Shown here in pieces: positions 35,546-44,310 of a stretch of 64,000 bases of DNA. Source of the stretch: JBKECP01 sp047974765 (GTDB lineage: Bacteria; Pseudomonadota; Gammaproteobacteria; Pseudomonadales; Halieaceae); contig JBKECP010000009.1 in the NCBI GenBank assembly GCA_047974765.1, positions 1 to 64,000 of the forward strand, written 5' to 3'. The notes beneath the pieces are model-generated. The model saw only the letters and a program-made list of their open reading frames with translations. It searched no databases and had not been told where the DNA came from. A program made the position numbers and the translations under genes. Position 1 is the first letter of the stretch. Every line of letters begins with the position of its first letter.

Positions 35546-38500
35546 ATGACTGAATTTGTACACCTTCGCGTTCACAGCGAATATTCTCTTGTCGACGGCC
35601 TCGTTCGTATCAAAGCCTTGATTTCCCGTACCGCCAAACTGGGTATGGCGGCAGTGGCGATGACTGACGTTGCCAATTTCTATGCGCTGGTCAAAATGCA
35701 CAAAGCGGCTTTTGGCGCCGGTGTAAAGCCTGTTTTTGGCGTTGATTTGCAGTTGCTGGATCAGGATGAAGGCGAGCGTGCTTTCAGTATTTGCCTGTTG
35801 GCGATGAATGCCACCGGCTACCGCAATTTGACCGAATTGATTTCCCGTGCCTACCTGGAAGGGCAATACCTGGGGCAGGCCTATGTTCACCGGGACTGGC
35901 TGGCGGAGAAGGCCGAAGGTGTTATTGCTTTGTCCTGTGGTGCTGCGGGTGATGTGGGCCAGGCTATTCTGGCCGACAAGCCGGAACTGGCCGCCGAGCG
36001 AGCCCGCTTCTGGATGCAAACCTACCCTGGACGATTTTATCTGGAGTTGCACCGCACGGGTCGTGAAGGTGATGAAAATGCCCTGCACGGTGCTGTTGCA
36101 TTGGCCCAAATGCTGCAATGCCCGGTAGTGGCTACCAACGATGTGCGTTTTCTTGACGCCGAAGAGTTTGAGGCCCATGAGGCCCGTGTCTGTATCCGCG
36201 AGGGGCGCACTTTGGATGATCCCCGTCGTGCCCGCAATTATACGGATGAGCAGTATCTGCGCTCACCACAGGAAATGGCAGAACTGTTCAGTGATATCCC
36301 GGAGGCAATAGCCAATACGGTCGCCATTGCCCAGCGCTGTAACGTTACGCTGGAATTGGGCAAACCCTATTTGCCGGACTATCCGGTGCCTGCCGGCTTG
36401 ACCATGGATGAGTATTTTCGCCAGCTTTCACATGAGGGGCTCAATCGTCGTTTGGCGGTATTGTTTGATACTCAGGCAGAGGATTTTCCGGCCAGACGTG
36501 ACAGCTATCGTGAACGTCTGGATTTTGAGTTGGACACGATTATTCAGATGGGTTTTCCCGGTTATTTTCTGATCGTGATGGACTTTATCCGCTGGGCCAA
36601 GCAGCACGATATTCCCGTTGGTCCGGGGCGTGGCTCCGGTGCGGGTTCGCTGGTGGCTTACGCTCTGGAAATTACTGATCTGGACCCGATCGAATATGAT
36701 CTGCTATTTGAGCGGTTTCTCAATCCTGAGCGGGTATCCATGCCCGATTTCGACGTCGACTTCTGCATGGAAAAGCGCGACAAAGTTATCGAGTATGTAG
36801 CTGAGACCTATGGCCGCGATGCGGTTTCCCAGATTATTACTTTTGGCACCATGGCCGCCAAAGCTGTTGTGCGCGATGTGGCGCGCGTACAGGGGAAATC
36901 CTATGGTTTGGCTGACAAACTGTCGAAGATGATTCCTTTTGAAGTTGGCATGACCCTGTCAAAAGCCATCGAGCAGGAAGAAGTGCTGCGCACCTTCCTG
37001 GAGGAAGACAGCCAGGCTCAGGAAATCTGGGATATGGCAGTACAGCTTGAAGGTATTACCCGCAATGTTGGCAAGCATGCTGGCGGGGTGGTTATTGCGC
37101 CTTCAAAACTGACCGATTTTTCCCCCCTGTACTGTGATGAGAATGGCGCCGGTCTGGTCACCCAATATGACAAGGGTGATGTCGAGGATGCCGGTCTGGT
37201 CAAGTTCGACTTTCTTGGTTTGCGCACCCTGACCATCATTCACTGGGCTGTGAAAATTATCGATGAGCTGCGTACGGCGGCGGGTGAACCGGCGCTCGAT
37301 ATCATGCAGATTCCGCTGGATGATGATGCCAGTTTTGTCCTGCTCAAGTCTGCTGAAACAACAGCGGTATTCCAGCTGGAATCCCGTGGTATGAAAGACC
37401 TGATCAAACGCCTGCAACCGGATTGTTTTGAAGATATTGTCGCCCTGGTTGCACTGTTTCGGCCAGGGCCATTGCAATCAGGCATGGTGGATAACTTCAT
37501 TAACCGCAAGCATGGCCGGGAAGCTATTTCCTACCCGGATGTCCAGTACCAGCACGAGTGGCTACAGCCGATATTGCAGCCTACCTACGGTATTATTCTC
37601 TATCAGGAACAGGTGATGCAGATCGCCCAGGAGCTGGCCGGATACACTCTCGGTGGTGCCGACATGCTGCGTCGGGCCATGGGCAAGAAAAAACCTGAGG
37701 AAATGGCCAAGCAGCGCAGTGTATTTGAAACCGGGGCCAAAGCCAGGGGGGTCGATGGCCAGCTGGCGATGAAAATCTTTGACCTGGTGGAAAAGTTTGC
37801 CGGTTATGGTTTTAACAAATCCCACTCGGCAGCTTATGCTCTGGTGTCTTACCAGACGGCCTGGTTGAAGGCGCACTATCCCGCTCCCTTTATGGCTGCG
37901 GTGATGAGTTCGGAATTGGATAATACCGACAAAATTGTAATTTTTGTCGAAGAGTGTCGGCGCATGGCGCTGGACCTCAAGCTGCCGGATGTGAACGAAG
38001 GTAAATACATGTTCACGGTGAATCCAGCACAGCAGATTATCTATGGTTTGGGTGCCATCAAAGGTCTGGGTGAAGGACCGATCGAGAGTATTTTGCAGGC
38101 AAGGGCAGAGGGCGGAGCTTTTATTGATTTATTTGATTTCTGTGCTCGCACTGATCCACGAAAAGTCAATCGTCGTGCCATTGAAGTGCTGATTCGTGCA
38201 GGTGCTTTTGATACGCTGGGTGTTGAGCGCTGGATACTGATGGCAGCGGTACCCGACGCGATAAAAGCCGCCGAGCAAAGCGCAAGCAACCGGGACAGCG
38301 GTATTGATGACCTCTTTGGTGAAGTTGTGCCCAGTCTTCACAATGGGGCTGTTGAAGATGTTTATGCCGCTTTTCGGGGAGAGCGGGCCTGGACAGGCAA
38401 AGAGCGCCTGGGTGGAGAAAAAGATACGCTTGGTCTGTATGTCAGCGGCCATCCCATTGATGATTACGAAGTGGAAATTCGTAAATTTTCACCTACCCGT

Positions 38501-39034
38501 ATTGCCGATGTGCGCGCCGACAAAAAAGGCAATCAAATACTGGCCGGATTAATTGTGGCTATTCGCACCATGAAGACCAAGCGTGGCGACACCATGGCGA
38601 TACTGCAACTGGATGATCGCTCTGCCCGGATGGATGTGACGGTTTATGCTGAAACCTATAATGATTACCGCGAGCTGCTGCTTAAGGACAGTATCGTAAT
38701 TGTTGAGGGTACTATCGCCCATGACGACTACTCTGGTGCCCTGGCTATGCGTACCAGAAGTGTGCGCAGTCTGTTACAGGCGCGTGAAAGTTACGTATCT
38801 GAACTGACGATCGCCCTGCGCCGTGAATGGGTTGATGAGAAACTGACTCTCTGGCTGGAAGAGGTACTTGGCGAGGCAAGTGGCACCTGCCCGGTTACAT
38901 TGCTTTATCAGCAAAGTGACAACAGCGCACGAGTACGTCTTGGTGAGCGTTGGCAGGTAGAGCCCAGTGATGAGCTGATAGATATTTTACGCAATCGTAT
39001 GGGAGCTGAAAATATTGCTCTTGAATATGAATAA
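35546..39034 (+). CDS. dnaE: DNA polymerase III subunit alpha
   Basis: Catalytic subunit of the replicative polymerase. The 1162 residues comprise a PHP domain (VHLRVHSEYSLVDGL, 5-19), a polymerase core with catalytic aspartates Asp401 and Asp403 in PDFDVD and Asp555 in KFDFLGL, then a helix-hairpin-helix and an OB-fold region (about 990-1070). These aspartates fall at the same numbers as in E. coli DnaE, which supports the ATG at 35546 over the open frame back to 35405. accA, the usual next gene, is missing here; repeat copy D follows instead. Confidence 0.98.
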   Translation: MTEFVHLRVHSEYSLVDGLVRIKALISRTAKLGMAAVAMTDVANFYALVKMHKAAFGAGVKPVFGVDLQLLDQDEGERAFSICLLAMNATGYRNLTELISRAYLEGQYLGQAYVHRDWLAEKAEGVIALSCGAAGDVGQAILADKPELAAERARFWMQTYPGRFYLELHRTGREGDENALHGAVALAQMLQCPVVATNDVRFLDAEEFEAHEARVCIREGRTLDDPRRARNYTDEQYLRSPQEMAELFSDIPEAIANTVAIAQRCNVTLELGKPYLPDYPVPAGLTMDEYFRQLSHEGLNRRLAVLFDTQAEDFPARRDSYRERLDFELDTIIQMGFPGYFLIVMDFIRWAKQHDIPVGPGRGSGAGSLVAYALEITDLDPIEYDLLFERFLNPERVSMPDFDVDFCMEKRDKVIEYVAETYGRDAVSQIITFGTMAAKAVVRDVARVQGKSYGLADKLSKMIPFEVGMTLSKAIEQEEVLRTFLEEDSQAQEIWDMAVQLEGITRNVGKHAGGVVIAPSKLTDFSPLYCDENGAGLVTQYDKGDVEDAGLVKFDFLGLRTLTIIHWAVKIIDELRTAAGEPALDIMQIPLDDDASFVLLKSAETTAVFQLESRGMKDLIKRLQPDCFEDIVALVALFRPGPLQSGMVDNFINRKHGREAISYPDVQYQHEWLQPILQPTYGIILYQEQVMQIAQELAGYTLGGADMLRRAMGKKKPEEMAKQRSVFETGAKARGVDGQLAMKIFDLVEKFAGYGFNKSHSAAYALVSYQTAWLKAHYPAPFMAAVMSSELDNTDKIVIFVEECRRMALDLKLPDVNEGKYMFTVNPAQQIIYGLGAIKGLGEGPIESILQARAEGGAFIDLFDFCARTDPRKVNRRAIEVLIRAGAFDTLGVERWILMAAVPDAIKAAEQSASNRDSGIDDLFGEVVPSLHNGAVEDVYAAFRGERAWTGKERLGGEKDTLGLYVSGHPIDDYEVEIRKFSPTRIADVRADKKGNQILAGLIVAIRTMKTKRGDTMAILQLDDRSARMDVTVYAETYNDYRELLLKDSIVIVEGTIAHDDYSGALAMRTRSVRSLLQARESYVSELTIALRREWVDEKLTLWLEEVLGEASGTCPVTLLYQQSDNSARVRLGERWQVEPSDELIDILRNRMGAENIALEYE

Positions 39035-39063
39035 AGCACGTCAAAAAGTCAGAGTGTTTTATA

Positions 39064-39236
39064 TTATTAACCAGGCAATCAAATAGATGAATCCCTCACT
39101 GTTTGATTGTCGCCCCTGAAAATCAGCAGAATGTGTGAAATCCCTTGATTTTCGCAGGGCTCGCGCAGGCTTACAGCCTGCGGTGGAACATCCATGTGCC
39201 GTTTATTCATTCGGCTAAAACTTGCCGGGTTAATAA
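39064..39236 (-). repeat. Interspersed repeat, copy D (long form, 173 bp)
   Basis: Bounded by TTATTAACCAGGCAA (39064-39078) and TTGCCGGGTTAATAA (39222-39236), which are inverted copies matching at 14 of 15 bases. The interior is the reverse complement of copy A with few changes and keeps the GCAGGCT-gta-AGCCTGC hairpin. The segment near the left end, absent from A, holds a dyad CAATCAAA/TTTGATTG. No convincing target duplication is visible. It lies between convergent dnaE and the hsp20 gene. Confidence 0.8.
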
Positions 39237-39302
39237 CCCGACTACATAGCTTGCCAGCTTAATCGTAAAAACAATGCCGCCACAGACAGCTGATTTTTCT
39301 GA

Positions 39303-39340
39303 AAGGCCCGCGGTTGTATAGAAACAACCGCGGGCCTTTT
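39303..39340. terminator. Strong bidirectional terminator
   Basis: A 15-bp perfect stem AAGGCCCGCGGTTGT (39303-39317) with ACAACCGCGGGCCTT (39324-39338) and a 6-nt loop, with T residues on both exits (TTTT plus strand, TTTC minus strand). Serves the hsp20 gene on the minus strand and possibly dnaE. Confidence 0.88.
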
Positions 39341-39344
39341 ACAT

Positions 39345-39824
39345 TCAGGCAGCCTGTACCCGGCTGTTCTGAATCGTACCGTTGTCATTGTGTTCCAGTG
39401 ACGGGCTGGCACCAATAGTAATACGGCGTGGTTTCATGGCCTCGGGAACCTGTTTAACCAGTGCTACAGTGAGCAGGCCATTCTCAAGGTCAGCGCCGGT
39501 TACCTCTACATACTCGGCCAGATTGAATTTGCGCTCAAAAGCACGGTTGGCAATACCGCGGTGCAGATATTTGCGCTCACTTTCCTCAGACTTGCGACCG
39601 CTCACCGTCAGCACACCACGTTCTACCTGCAAATCCAGTTCGTTGCGGGAAAACCCGGCGACAGCGAGGGTGATGGCATAACGTGAATCATCCAGCGCTT
39701 CAATGTTGTAGGGTGGATAACCCGCACCCGCTGTATCACTGCGAAAAGCAGCATCAAGCAGGCTGGCCATACGGTCAAAACCAATACTGTTACGATAAAG
39801 AGGGCTAAAATCAATAGTGTTCAT
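39345..39824 (-). CDS. ibpA: Small heat-shock protein (IbpA-type Hsp20)
   Basis: An ATP-independent holdase that binds unfolding proteins in the cytoplasm. The 159 residues have an N-terminal arm (FSPLYRNSIGFDRMASLLD), the alpha-crystallin domain (about 38-125, with YAITLAVAGFSRNELDLQVE and ENGLLTVAL) and a C-terminal tail with the RRITI anchoring motif. The nearest relatives are the IbpA/IbpB group. TAGGAG precedes the ATG, and a sigma32-like promoter is found about 90 bp upstream. Confidence 0.95.
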   Translation of the reverse strand: MNTIDFSPLYRNSIGFDRMASLLDAAFRSDTAGAGYPPYNIEALDDSRYAITLAVAGFSRNELDLQVERGVLTVSGRKSEESERKYLHRGIANRAFERKFNLAEYVEVTGADLENGLLTVALVKQVPEAMKPRRITIGASPSLEHNDNGTIQNSRVQAA

Positions 39825-39907
39825 TACATATTCTCCTAAAGAAGCAACACGTTAATTGGAACCGTCAACGGCCACTCTGTGTAAGACCTGACCTTTGACA
39901 GTGAAAG

Positions 39908-39936
39908 ATATGTGGATATAGGCCGACACTTTCAAG
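39908..39936 (-). promoter_or_regulatory. Sigma32 (heat-shock) promoter of ibpA
   Basis: Read on the minus strand, CTTGAAA (complement of 39930-39936) is followed after 14 bp by CCACATAT (complement of 39908-39915). This is one mismatch from the consensus CTTGAAA-N14-CCCCATNT. The leader of roughly 75 nt ends in TTCTTTAGGAGAA, a weak hairpin that includes the Shine-Dalgarno bases. Confidence 0.7.
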
Positions 39937-40062
39937 GTGAGGCCAATAAATATTTTGATGTATATGCATGGTTTCACTGGAGCGATTGCCTGCGGATTAT
40001 CTGAGAGCAGATATCTGTTTCGGGCTGCAACGCTATGGTGAGGCTGAAGGCCTGTAACTTTT

Positions 40063-40098
40063 ACATCCCCGAGGCCTGTTTGTTTGCCTCGGGGATGT
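40063..40098. terminator. Hairpin after the DUF6351 lipoprotein gene
   Basis: A 13-bp perfect stem ACATCCCCGAGGC (40063-40075) with GCCTCGGGGATGT (40086-40098), loop of 10, six bases past the stop of the minus-strand lipoprotein gene. The minus exit lacks a T tract, while the plus exit has ATTTATCAGTTTTT, so mRNA end protection is as likely as intrinsic termination. Confidence 0.6.
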
Positions 40099-40103
40099 AT
40101 TTA

Positions 40104-42413
40104 TCAGTTTTTGATTCCTGGCTGGGTATAGTCACAAACACCGCTTGGGAAGATAGCCTGGAGGCGCTCACGCTGTTCGACAGTGGGTGCCCAGTCACCA
40201 TAGAGACCTTTGCTTATAGCATCATCAATACTTTGCAGCGCACACTTAAATACATCACCTGCCAGTGGTGCTCCGGCTACGATACGAGAAGTGCTGTAGG
40301 TTTGAAAGTAATTGCTACAGATCCCGTTGGCTGCTCCATCAATCATGCCCTGCCATACATTGTTCCCCGAGGCAATCAGCTGTCCGCTACTATCAAAGCA
40401 GCTATCGACAGCCGCTGCCGGACGGTTACTGGCTATACTTGTTGTGGGGTTGTTGCGGATATTGGTCATCCATTCATCTATCAGTGCAAAAGCCTGCATG
40501 GTCATGTCATAGTTATCGCCTTCAGGATTGCGATCAATAAACCAGATTACCTGGTTGCTGGCATCGCCATCAAAGTTTAACAGGCGTTGGCGGGTCACAA
40601 AGGATTGCAGACTGTTGTGCATGTCCAGCTCATCTTCCAGATAGTGGCGCACATCAATCAATGGAATTTCCACATTACCCTGATTGACCATGCCCGATGC
40701 AAAGGCCGCACTAATGGCTCCTGTATCAGCGGCCTTGCGGGGCGCGGGTGAATCTGTGCCGGCTGTGTTGATATTGCGCCAGCTCCAGGGGTCAACCTGC
40801 TCAGGATACATGGATTGCTCCATATTAATCGTAGTGCAGAGTCCGGGAATAAAGGGGCAGCCCTCTTGCACCATGTCATTTTCATCTTTCCAGCTACCAG
40901 CATCCCAATTGAGCTGAATAAACTCTTCATCGCTGATGTTGCCATCAAGCAGTGCTTGCAGGCCATACTGTACACCGACGTTATCCCAGGTCGATTTGGC
41001 AAAGCCATCTTCAGCCCGGCCATAAATATTTTCAAGATCGGCAAAGTGAGTCCACTCAACGTCGGCTTGCTGTTGCAGGTTAATACCCGGAGCGGTACCA
41101 AAATTGGGATTCATTACCAGCGGTGATAAACCACGCCAGCCTTGAATACACTCGGTAGAGCCTTGTTGTAACCAGGGTGTCAGGCCATAACTGATCATGT
41201 CATTTGCCACTGTGTTATTGGCATTGAAGCCGATCAGCCAGCTACGGTTTTCCCAGTTGGCCCATTTTGAGTTGGCATCTGCCTGCACCTGCAAGTCCAT
41301 CCAGCGCTCCAGCAATTCACAGTCGCCCACATGAATAGTCTGGGTAATCATGTCGGGATAGGAGTACTGGGGAACACCTGCATCGATCAGGCCGGGGTGA
41401 TTTTGTGCATAAATATACTGTTGCAGTCCTCCGCCTGAGGCACCCACACCTACCGTGTAGTCGGGCAGGCCATAACCGCTAATAAATCGGGACTTCAGCA
41501 TCAAGGCGGTTTCTGCACCCACCTGCAGGTTGTAATGAGTGCCGGCTCTGGTGCCGGTGGAGTAGGCAACCGCATAACCGGCGGCTAACGCATCAACGTA
41601 CAGTGCGCGCCGCTGGCTGGGTTCGCCCTGATAATGGCCTATGGCGACACCACCCTGGAAATAATAAACAAGACGTTTGTTCCAGCGACTTAAATCCGGG
41701 GCATCCTCTTCGTCGGGAGTCGGTGAAAGTACGGCGATGGAATACAGAAAACGGTTCAGGGTGCCGCGTTCCCAGCGCACTATAAAATCACTTTCCAATC
41801 CGTCAGTCGTTGTGGTGGTGGCCATATCAGATGGCCGGGCAGCATTTGGATCGTAGTCCTGCCATTGACCGCTGGTGCTGCGATATTTGTAGCTGACAAT
41901 CGTATCCACTGTGCACTGCTCATCTCCTATCGGTCCCAGTTCCAGACTGGCCAGATCATCATCGACGGCGCAGAAGAAGGGGCTTTGCTGTGGCCCGGAA
42001 AAGATAGGTCCCGATGCCGGATGGTTGGTCAGTGTCAGGCTTGCTTCGGTCATGTCGTCGTCGCGGCTACTGATCACCAGCGTGTTGTCACCGATGTCAA
42101 GGTTATCTATACGACCTTCAATATGGTGCGCCTGTTTGTCACTGTGGAAGTGAGAAGAGACATCCGCCCCGTTCAGCCTGACCTGAATGCTGTTCAGTGC
42201 CAGGGTCGTGGGTGCCTCGATGCGGATACGGGTTTCATCATTGCTGACTTGATCAATCTTGCTGGACAGGACGGTAACAGTAAATTCACCCAGTATTTCA
42301 GCGTCTTTATTGTTGTTGTCGCTATTATTGTCGGAGTCTGAACAGGCTGTCAGCAAGGTGAGCAGTGTGGCGGTGACGATGAGACGCCATTGTCTGGTTA
42401 GTATTATGCACAT
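40104..42413 (-). CDS. DUF6351-type lipoprotein with alpha/beta-hydrolase-like motif
   Basis: A 769-residue exported protein with a lipoprotein signal: hydrophobic stretch then LLTAC with Cys24, followed by an Asp/Asn-rich linker (25-37), so it is probably membrane-anchored. A first domain (about 42-130) looks beta-rich. The main part contains YYFQGGVAIGHYQG and GVGASGGGLQQY, the latter a nucleophile-elbow pattern with Ser326, and many cysteines likely in disulfides. I believe this is DUF6351, which includes 3-hydroxybutyrate-oligomer-hydrolase-like proteins; an esterase or depolymerase role is inference. It is flanked by hairpins and has no operon partner. Confidence 0.65.
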   Translation of the reverse strand: MCIILTRQWRLIVTATLLTLLTACSDSDNNSDNNNKDAEILGEFTVTVLSSKIDQVSNDETRIRIEAPTTLALNSIQVRLNGADVSSHFHSDKQAHHIEGRIDNLDIGDNTLVISSRDDDMTEASLTLTNHPASGPIFSGPQQSPFFCAVDDDLASLELGPIGDEQCTVDTIVSYKYRSTSGQWQDYDPNAARPSDMATTTTTDGLESDFIVRWERGTLNRFLYSIAVLSPTPDEEDAPDLSRWNKRLVYYFQGGVAIGHYQGEPSQRRALYVDALAAGYAVAYSTGTRAGTHYNLQVGAETALMLKSRFISGYGLPDYTVGVGASGGGLQQYIYAQNHPGLIDAGVPQYSYPDMITQTIHVGDCELLERWMDLQVQADANSKWANWENRSWLIGFNANNTVANDMISYGLTPWLQQGSTECIQGWRGLSPLVMNPNFGTAPGINLQQQADVEWTHFADLENIYGRAEDGFAKSTWDNVGVQYGLQALLDGNISDEEFIQLNWDAGSWKDENDMVQEGCPFIPGLCTTINMEQSMYPEQVDPWSWRNINTAGTDSPAPRKAADTGAISAAFASGMVNQGNVEIPLIDVRHYLEDELDMHNSLQSFVTRQRLLNFDGDASNQVIWFIDRNPEGDNYDMTMQAFALIDEWMTNIRNNPTTSIASNRPAAAVDSCFDSSGQLIASGNNVWQGMIDGAANGICSNYFQTYSTSRIVAGAPLAGDVFKCALQSIDDAISKGLYGDWAPTVEQRERLQAIFPSGVCDYTQPGIKN

Positions 42414-42619
42414 TTATTATTCTCCTTTGATGGCAGACATGGGTAGCCAATGTAGATGGCAAAGAGATAACAGCACAGTTTTGTCTTATTTCTGAGCCAA
42501 TTTGATTATGTGACAAAATTGCGACTTTTGCTGAACAAATTAACGCATCTGTTGCTTTATCAAAAGGGGACGTATTGCTGGTGTGGTTTGTGCGGTTTGT
42601 GCAGGAAGGGGACAGGTTT

Positions 42620-42642
42620 GGCCCGGAACAGATGTCCGGGCC
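42620..42642. terminator. Hairpin after the peroxiredoxin gene
   Basis: GGCCCGGA (42620-42627) pairs with TCCGGGCC (42635-42642) across a 7-nt loop, 12 bases downstream of the peroxiredoxin stop on the minus strand. There is no T tract on that exit. Nearby, GGTTTGTGC is tandemly duplicated (about 42585-42602). Nothing else is seen in this 241-bp gap. Confidence 0.5.
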
Positions 42643-42654
42643 TGAAGTAATTGT

Positions 42655-43227
42655 TTAACCTTCAAACGCTCTGCGTTGAGCTTTTTCACCAGAGGTTTTT
42701 TCACCCTTGAGATAGGCCAGCATGGTGTCGGCATCGGATACCTCAAAGGGGTCAGCCGGGCACAAATCACCAAAATCCGGCTCGACAAACAGCTTTTTAA
42801 TATGGCTGTCTTCGACCAGCATGGAATAGCGCCAGGAACGCATGCCAAAGCCGATATTGGATTTGTCGACCAGCATCCCCATCTTACGGGTAAACTCACC
42901 ATTGCCGTCAGGCAGCAAAAAAATATTTTTGTTATTTTGCTGCTTGCCCCACTGGAACATAACAAAGGCATCATTGACAGAAATACAAACAATGGTATCC
43001 ACACCCTGGGCCTTAAACTCTTCATAGAGTTCATCGTAGCGGGGCAGGTGAGTGGAGGAGCAGGTTGGCGTAAAGGCTCCGGGCAGTGAAAAGACAACGA
43101 CTTTCTTGCCACCGAAGATGTCATCCGTGGACATATCCTGCCAGCGGAAGGGATTGGGGCCCTCTACGGATTCGTCACGAACCCGGGTTTTAAAGACAGT
43201 GTGAGGAACTTTTTCGTCAAAGATCAT
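42655..43227 (-). CDS. Prx5-type peroxiredoxin
   Basis: Thiol peroxidase reducing H2O2 and organic hydroperoxides. The 190 residues show the peroxidatic Cys56 in SLPGAFTPTCSSTHLP and the Prx5/hybrid-family opening KVPHTVF. Unlike the glutaredoxin-fused form it ends after the Prx domain, so it needs an external thiol donor. GGAGGT precedes the ATG. It is divergent from the MsrB-MsrA gene 132 bp away, forming a small oxidant-repair locus; no OxyR box is obvious in between. Confidence 0.92.
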   Translation of the reverse strand: MIFDEKVPHTVFKTRVRDESVEGPNPFRWQDMSTDDIFGGKKVVVFSLPGAFTPTCSSTHLPRYDELYEEFKAQGVDTIVCISVNDAFVMFQWGKQQNNKNIFLLPDGNGEFTRKMGMLVDKSNIGFGMRSWRYSMLVEDSHIKKLFVEPDFGDLCPADPFEVSDADTMLAYLKGEKTSGEKAQRRAFEG

Positions 43228-43359
43228 GATTTACCTCCATGGTTTATGAAATATCCAGAATAAAGGCATGGGCATGCACGGTTTCTGGAAGATCTTGCCT
43301 GGGTGAGCATAAACTGAAAGACACCAAATTAACAAACTGATACAGCAGTGAGATTTGTG

Positions 43360-44235
43360 ATGAGTAATAAATGGAACACATTAAGCCCTGATGAGCATCG
43401 TATCATCGTGGAAAAGGGTACGGAGGCACCCTTTTCAGGCGAATATAATGAACACTTTGACAGCGGCCTCTATGTTTGCCGACGCTGCTGTGCCCCGCTA
43501 TACCGCTCTGCCGACAAGTTTCCCTCCCATTGTGGCTGGCCCAGTTTTGACGATGAGATAAGCGGGGCTGTTCGTCGTCAGGTTGATGCTGATGGTCGGC
43601 GGACAGAAATTCTCTGTGCTGCCTGTGATGCACATCTGGGCCACGTTTTTGAAGGAGAGATGCTGACGGCGAAAAATCTGCGTCACTGTGTCAACTCACT
43701 TTCAATGACCTTTTTGTCACAGGAGGATGTTGCCGCCCGCCAGGGGACTTCACTTGCCAAAGCCTGGTTTGCCGGTGGTTGCTTCTGGGGTGTTGAACAT
43801 TTGATGCGGGCTCAGGAAGGTGTTGTAGACGTATTGTCAGGTTATATGGGAGGACGTACACAGAACCCGACCTACGAGGAGGTTTGCAGCAAACGCAGTG
43901 GTCACCTTGAAGTGGTGGAGGTCAGTTATGATCCCGCCCGTGTCAGTTATGAAGCATTGGCAAGACTGTTTTTTGAAATTCACGACCCAACGCAGACAGA
44001 TGGTCAGGGACCGGACCTGGGAGAGCAATATCTGTCAGCGGTGTTTGTGAATAGCGATGCTGAGCGGGTAATAATAGAAAAGCTGATTAACCTGTTGGAA
44101 GCCAGGGATTTAAGCGTGGCCACCCGGGTACTTCCGCTTGGCCGTTTCTGGCAGGCCGAGCCCTGTCATCAGCATTATTATGAACGTAGCGGCAAGACGC
44201 CTTATTGCCATGTCTATACGAAGCGTTTTGACTGA
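43360..44235 (+). CDS. msrBA: Bifunctional methionine sulfoxide reductase MsrB-MsrA
   Basis: Repairs both R- and S-methionine sulfoxide in oxidised proteins. The N-terminal MsrB half (about 1-120) has zinc ligands Cys40/Cys43 (CRRC) and Cys86/Cys89 (CAAC) and catalytic Cys110 in RHCVNSLSM. The MsrA half begins at about 124 with catalytic Cys131 in AGGCFWG and continues through YMGGRTQNPTYEEVCS. Order B then A in 291 residues, without signal peptide or thioredoxin domain, points to a cytoplasmic enzyme. The ATG at 43360 is preferred over GTG 43348. Divergent from the peroxiredoxin. Confidence 0.95.
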   Translation: MSNKWNTLSPDEHRIIVEKGTEAPFSGEYNEHFDSGLYVCRRCCAPLYRSADKFPSHCGWPSFDDEISGAVRRQVDADGRRTEILCAACDAHLGHVFEGEMLTAKNLRHCVNSLSMTFLSQEDVAARQGTSLAKAWFAGGCFWGVEHLMRAQEGVVDVLSGYMGGRTQNPTYEEVCSKRSGHLEVVEVSYDPARVSYEALARLFFEIHDPTQTDGQGPDLGEQYLSAVFVNSDAERVIIEKLINLLEARDLSVATRVLPLGRFWQAEPCHQHYYERSGKTPYCHVYTKRFD

Positions 44236-44260
44236 TGCACGGTCGTAATACCGAGGCAAT

Positions 44261-44287
44261 AAAAAGGGCCGCATCAGCGGCCCCTTT
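44261..44287. terminator. Bidirectional terminator between msrBA and lipoprotein gene
   Basis: GGGCCGC (44266-44272) pairs with GCGGCCC (44277-44283) with a 4-nt loop ATCA. The minus-strand exit has five T residues (TTTTTATT), a good terminator for the lipoprotein gene. The plus exit has CTTTC. Confidence 0.85.
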
Positions 44288-44310
44288 CAACAGCAGTCAA
44301 AAGTCCTCGC

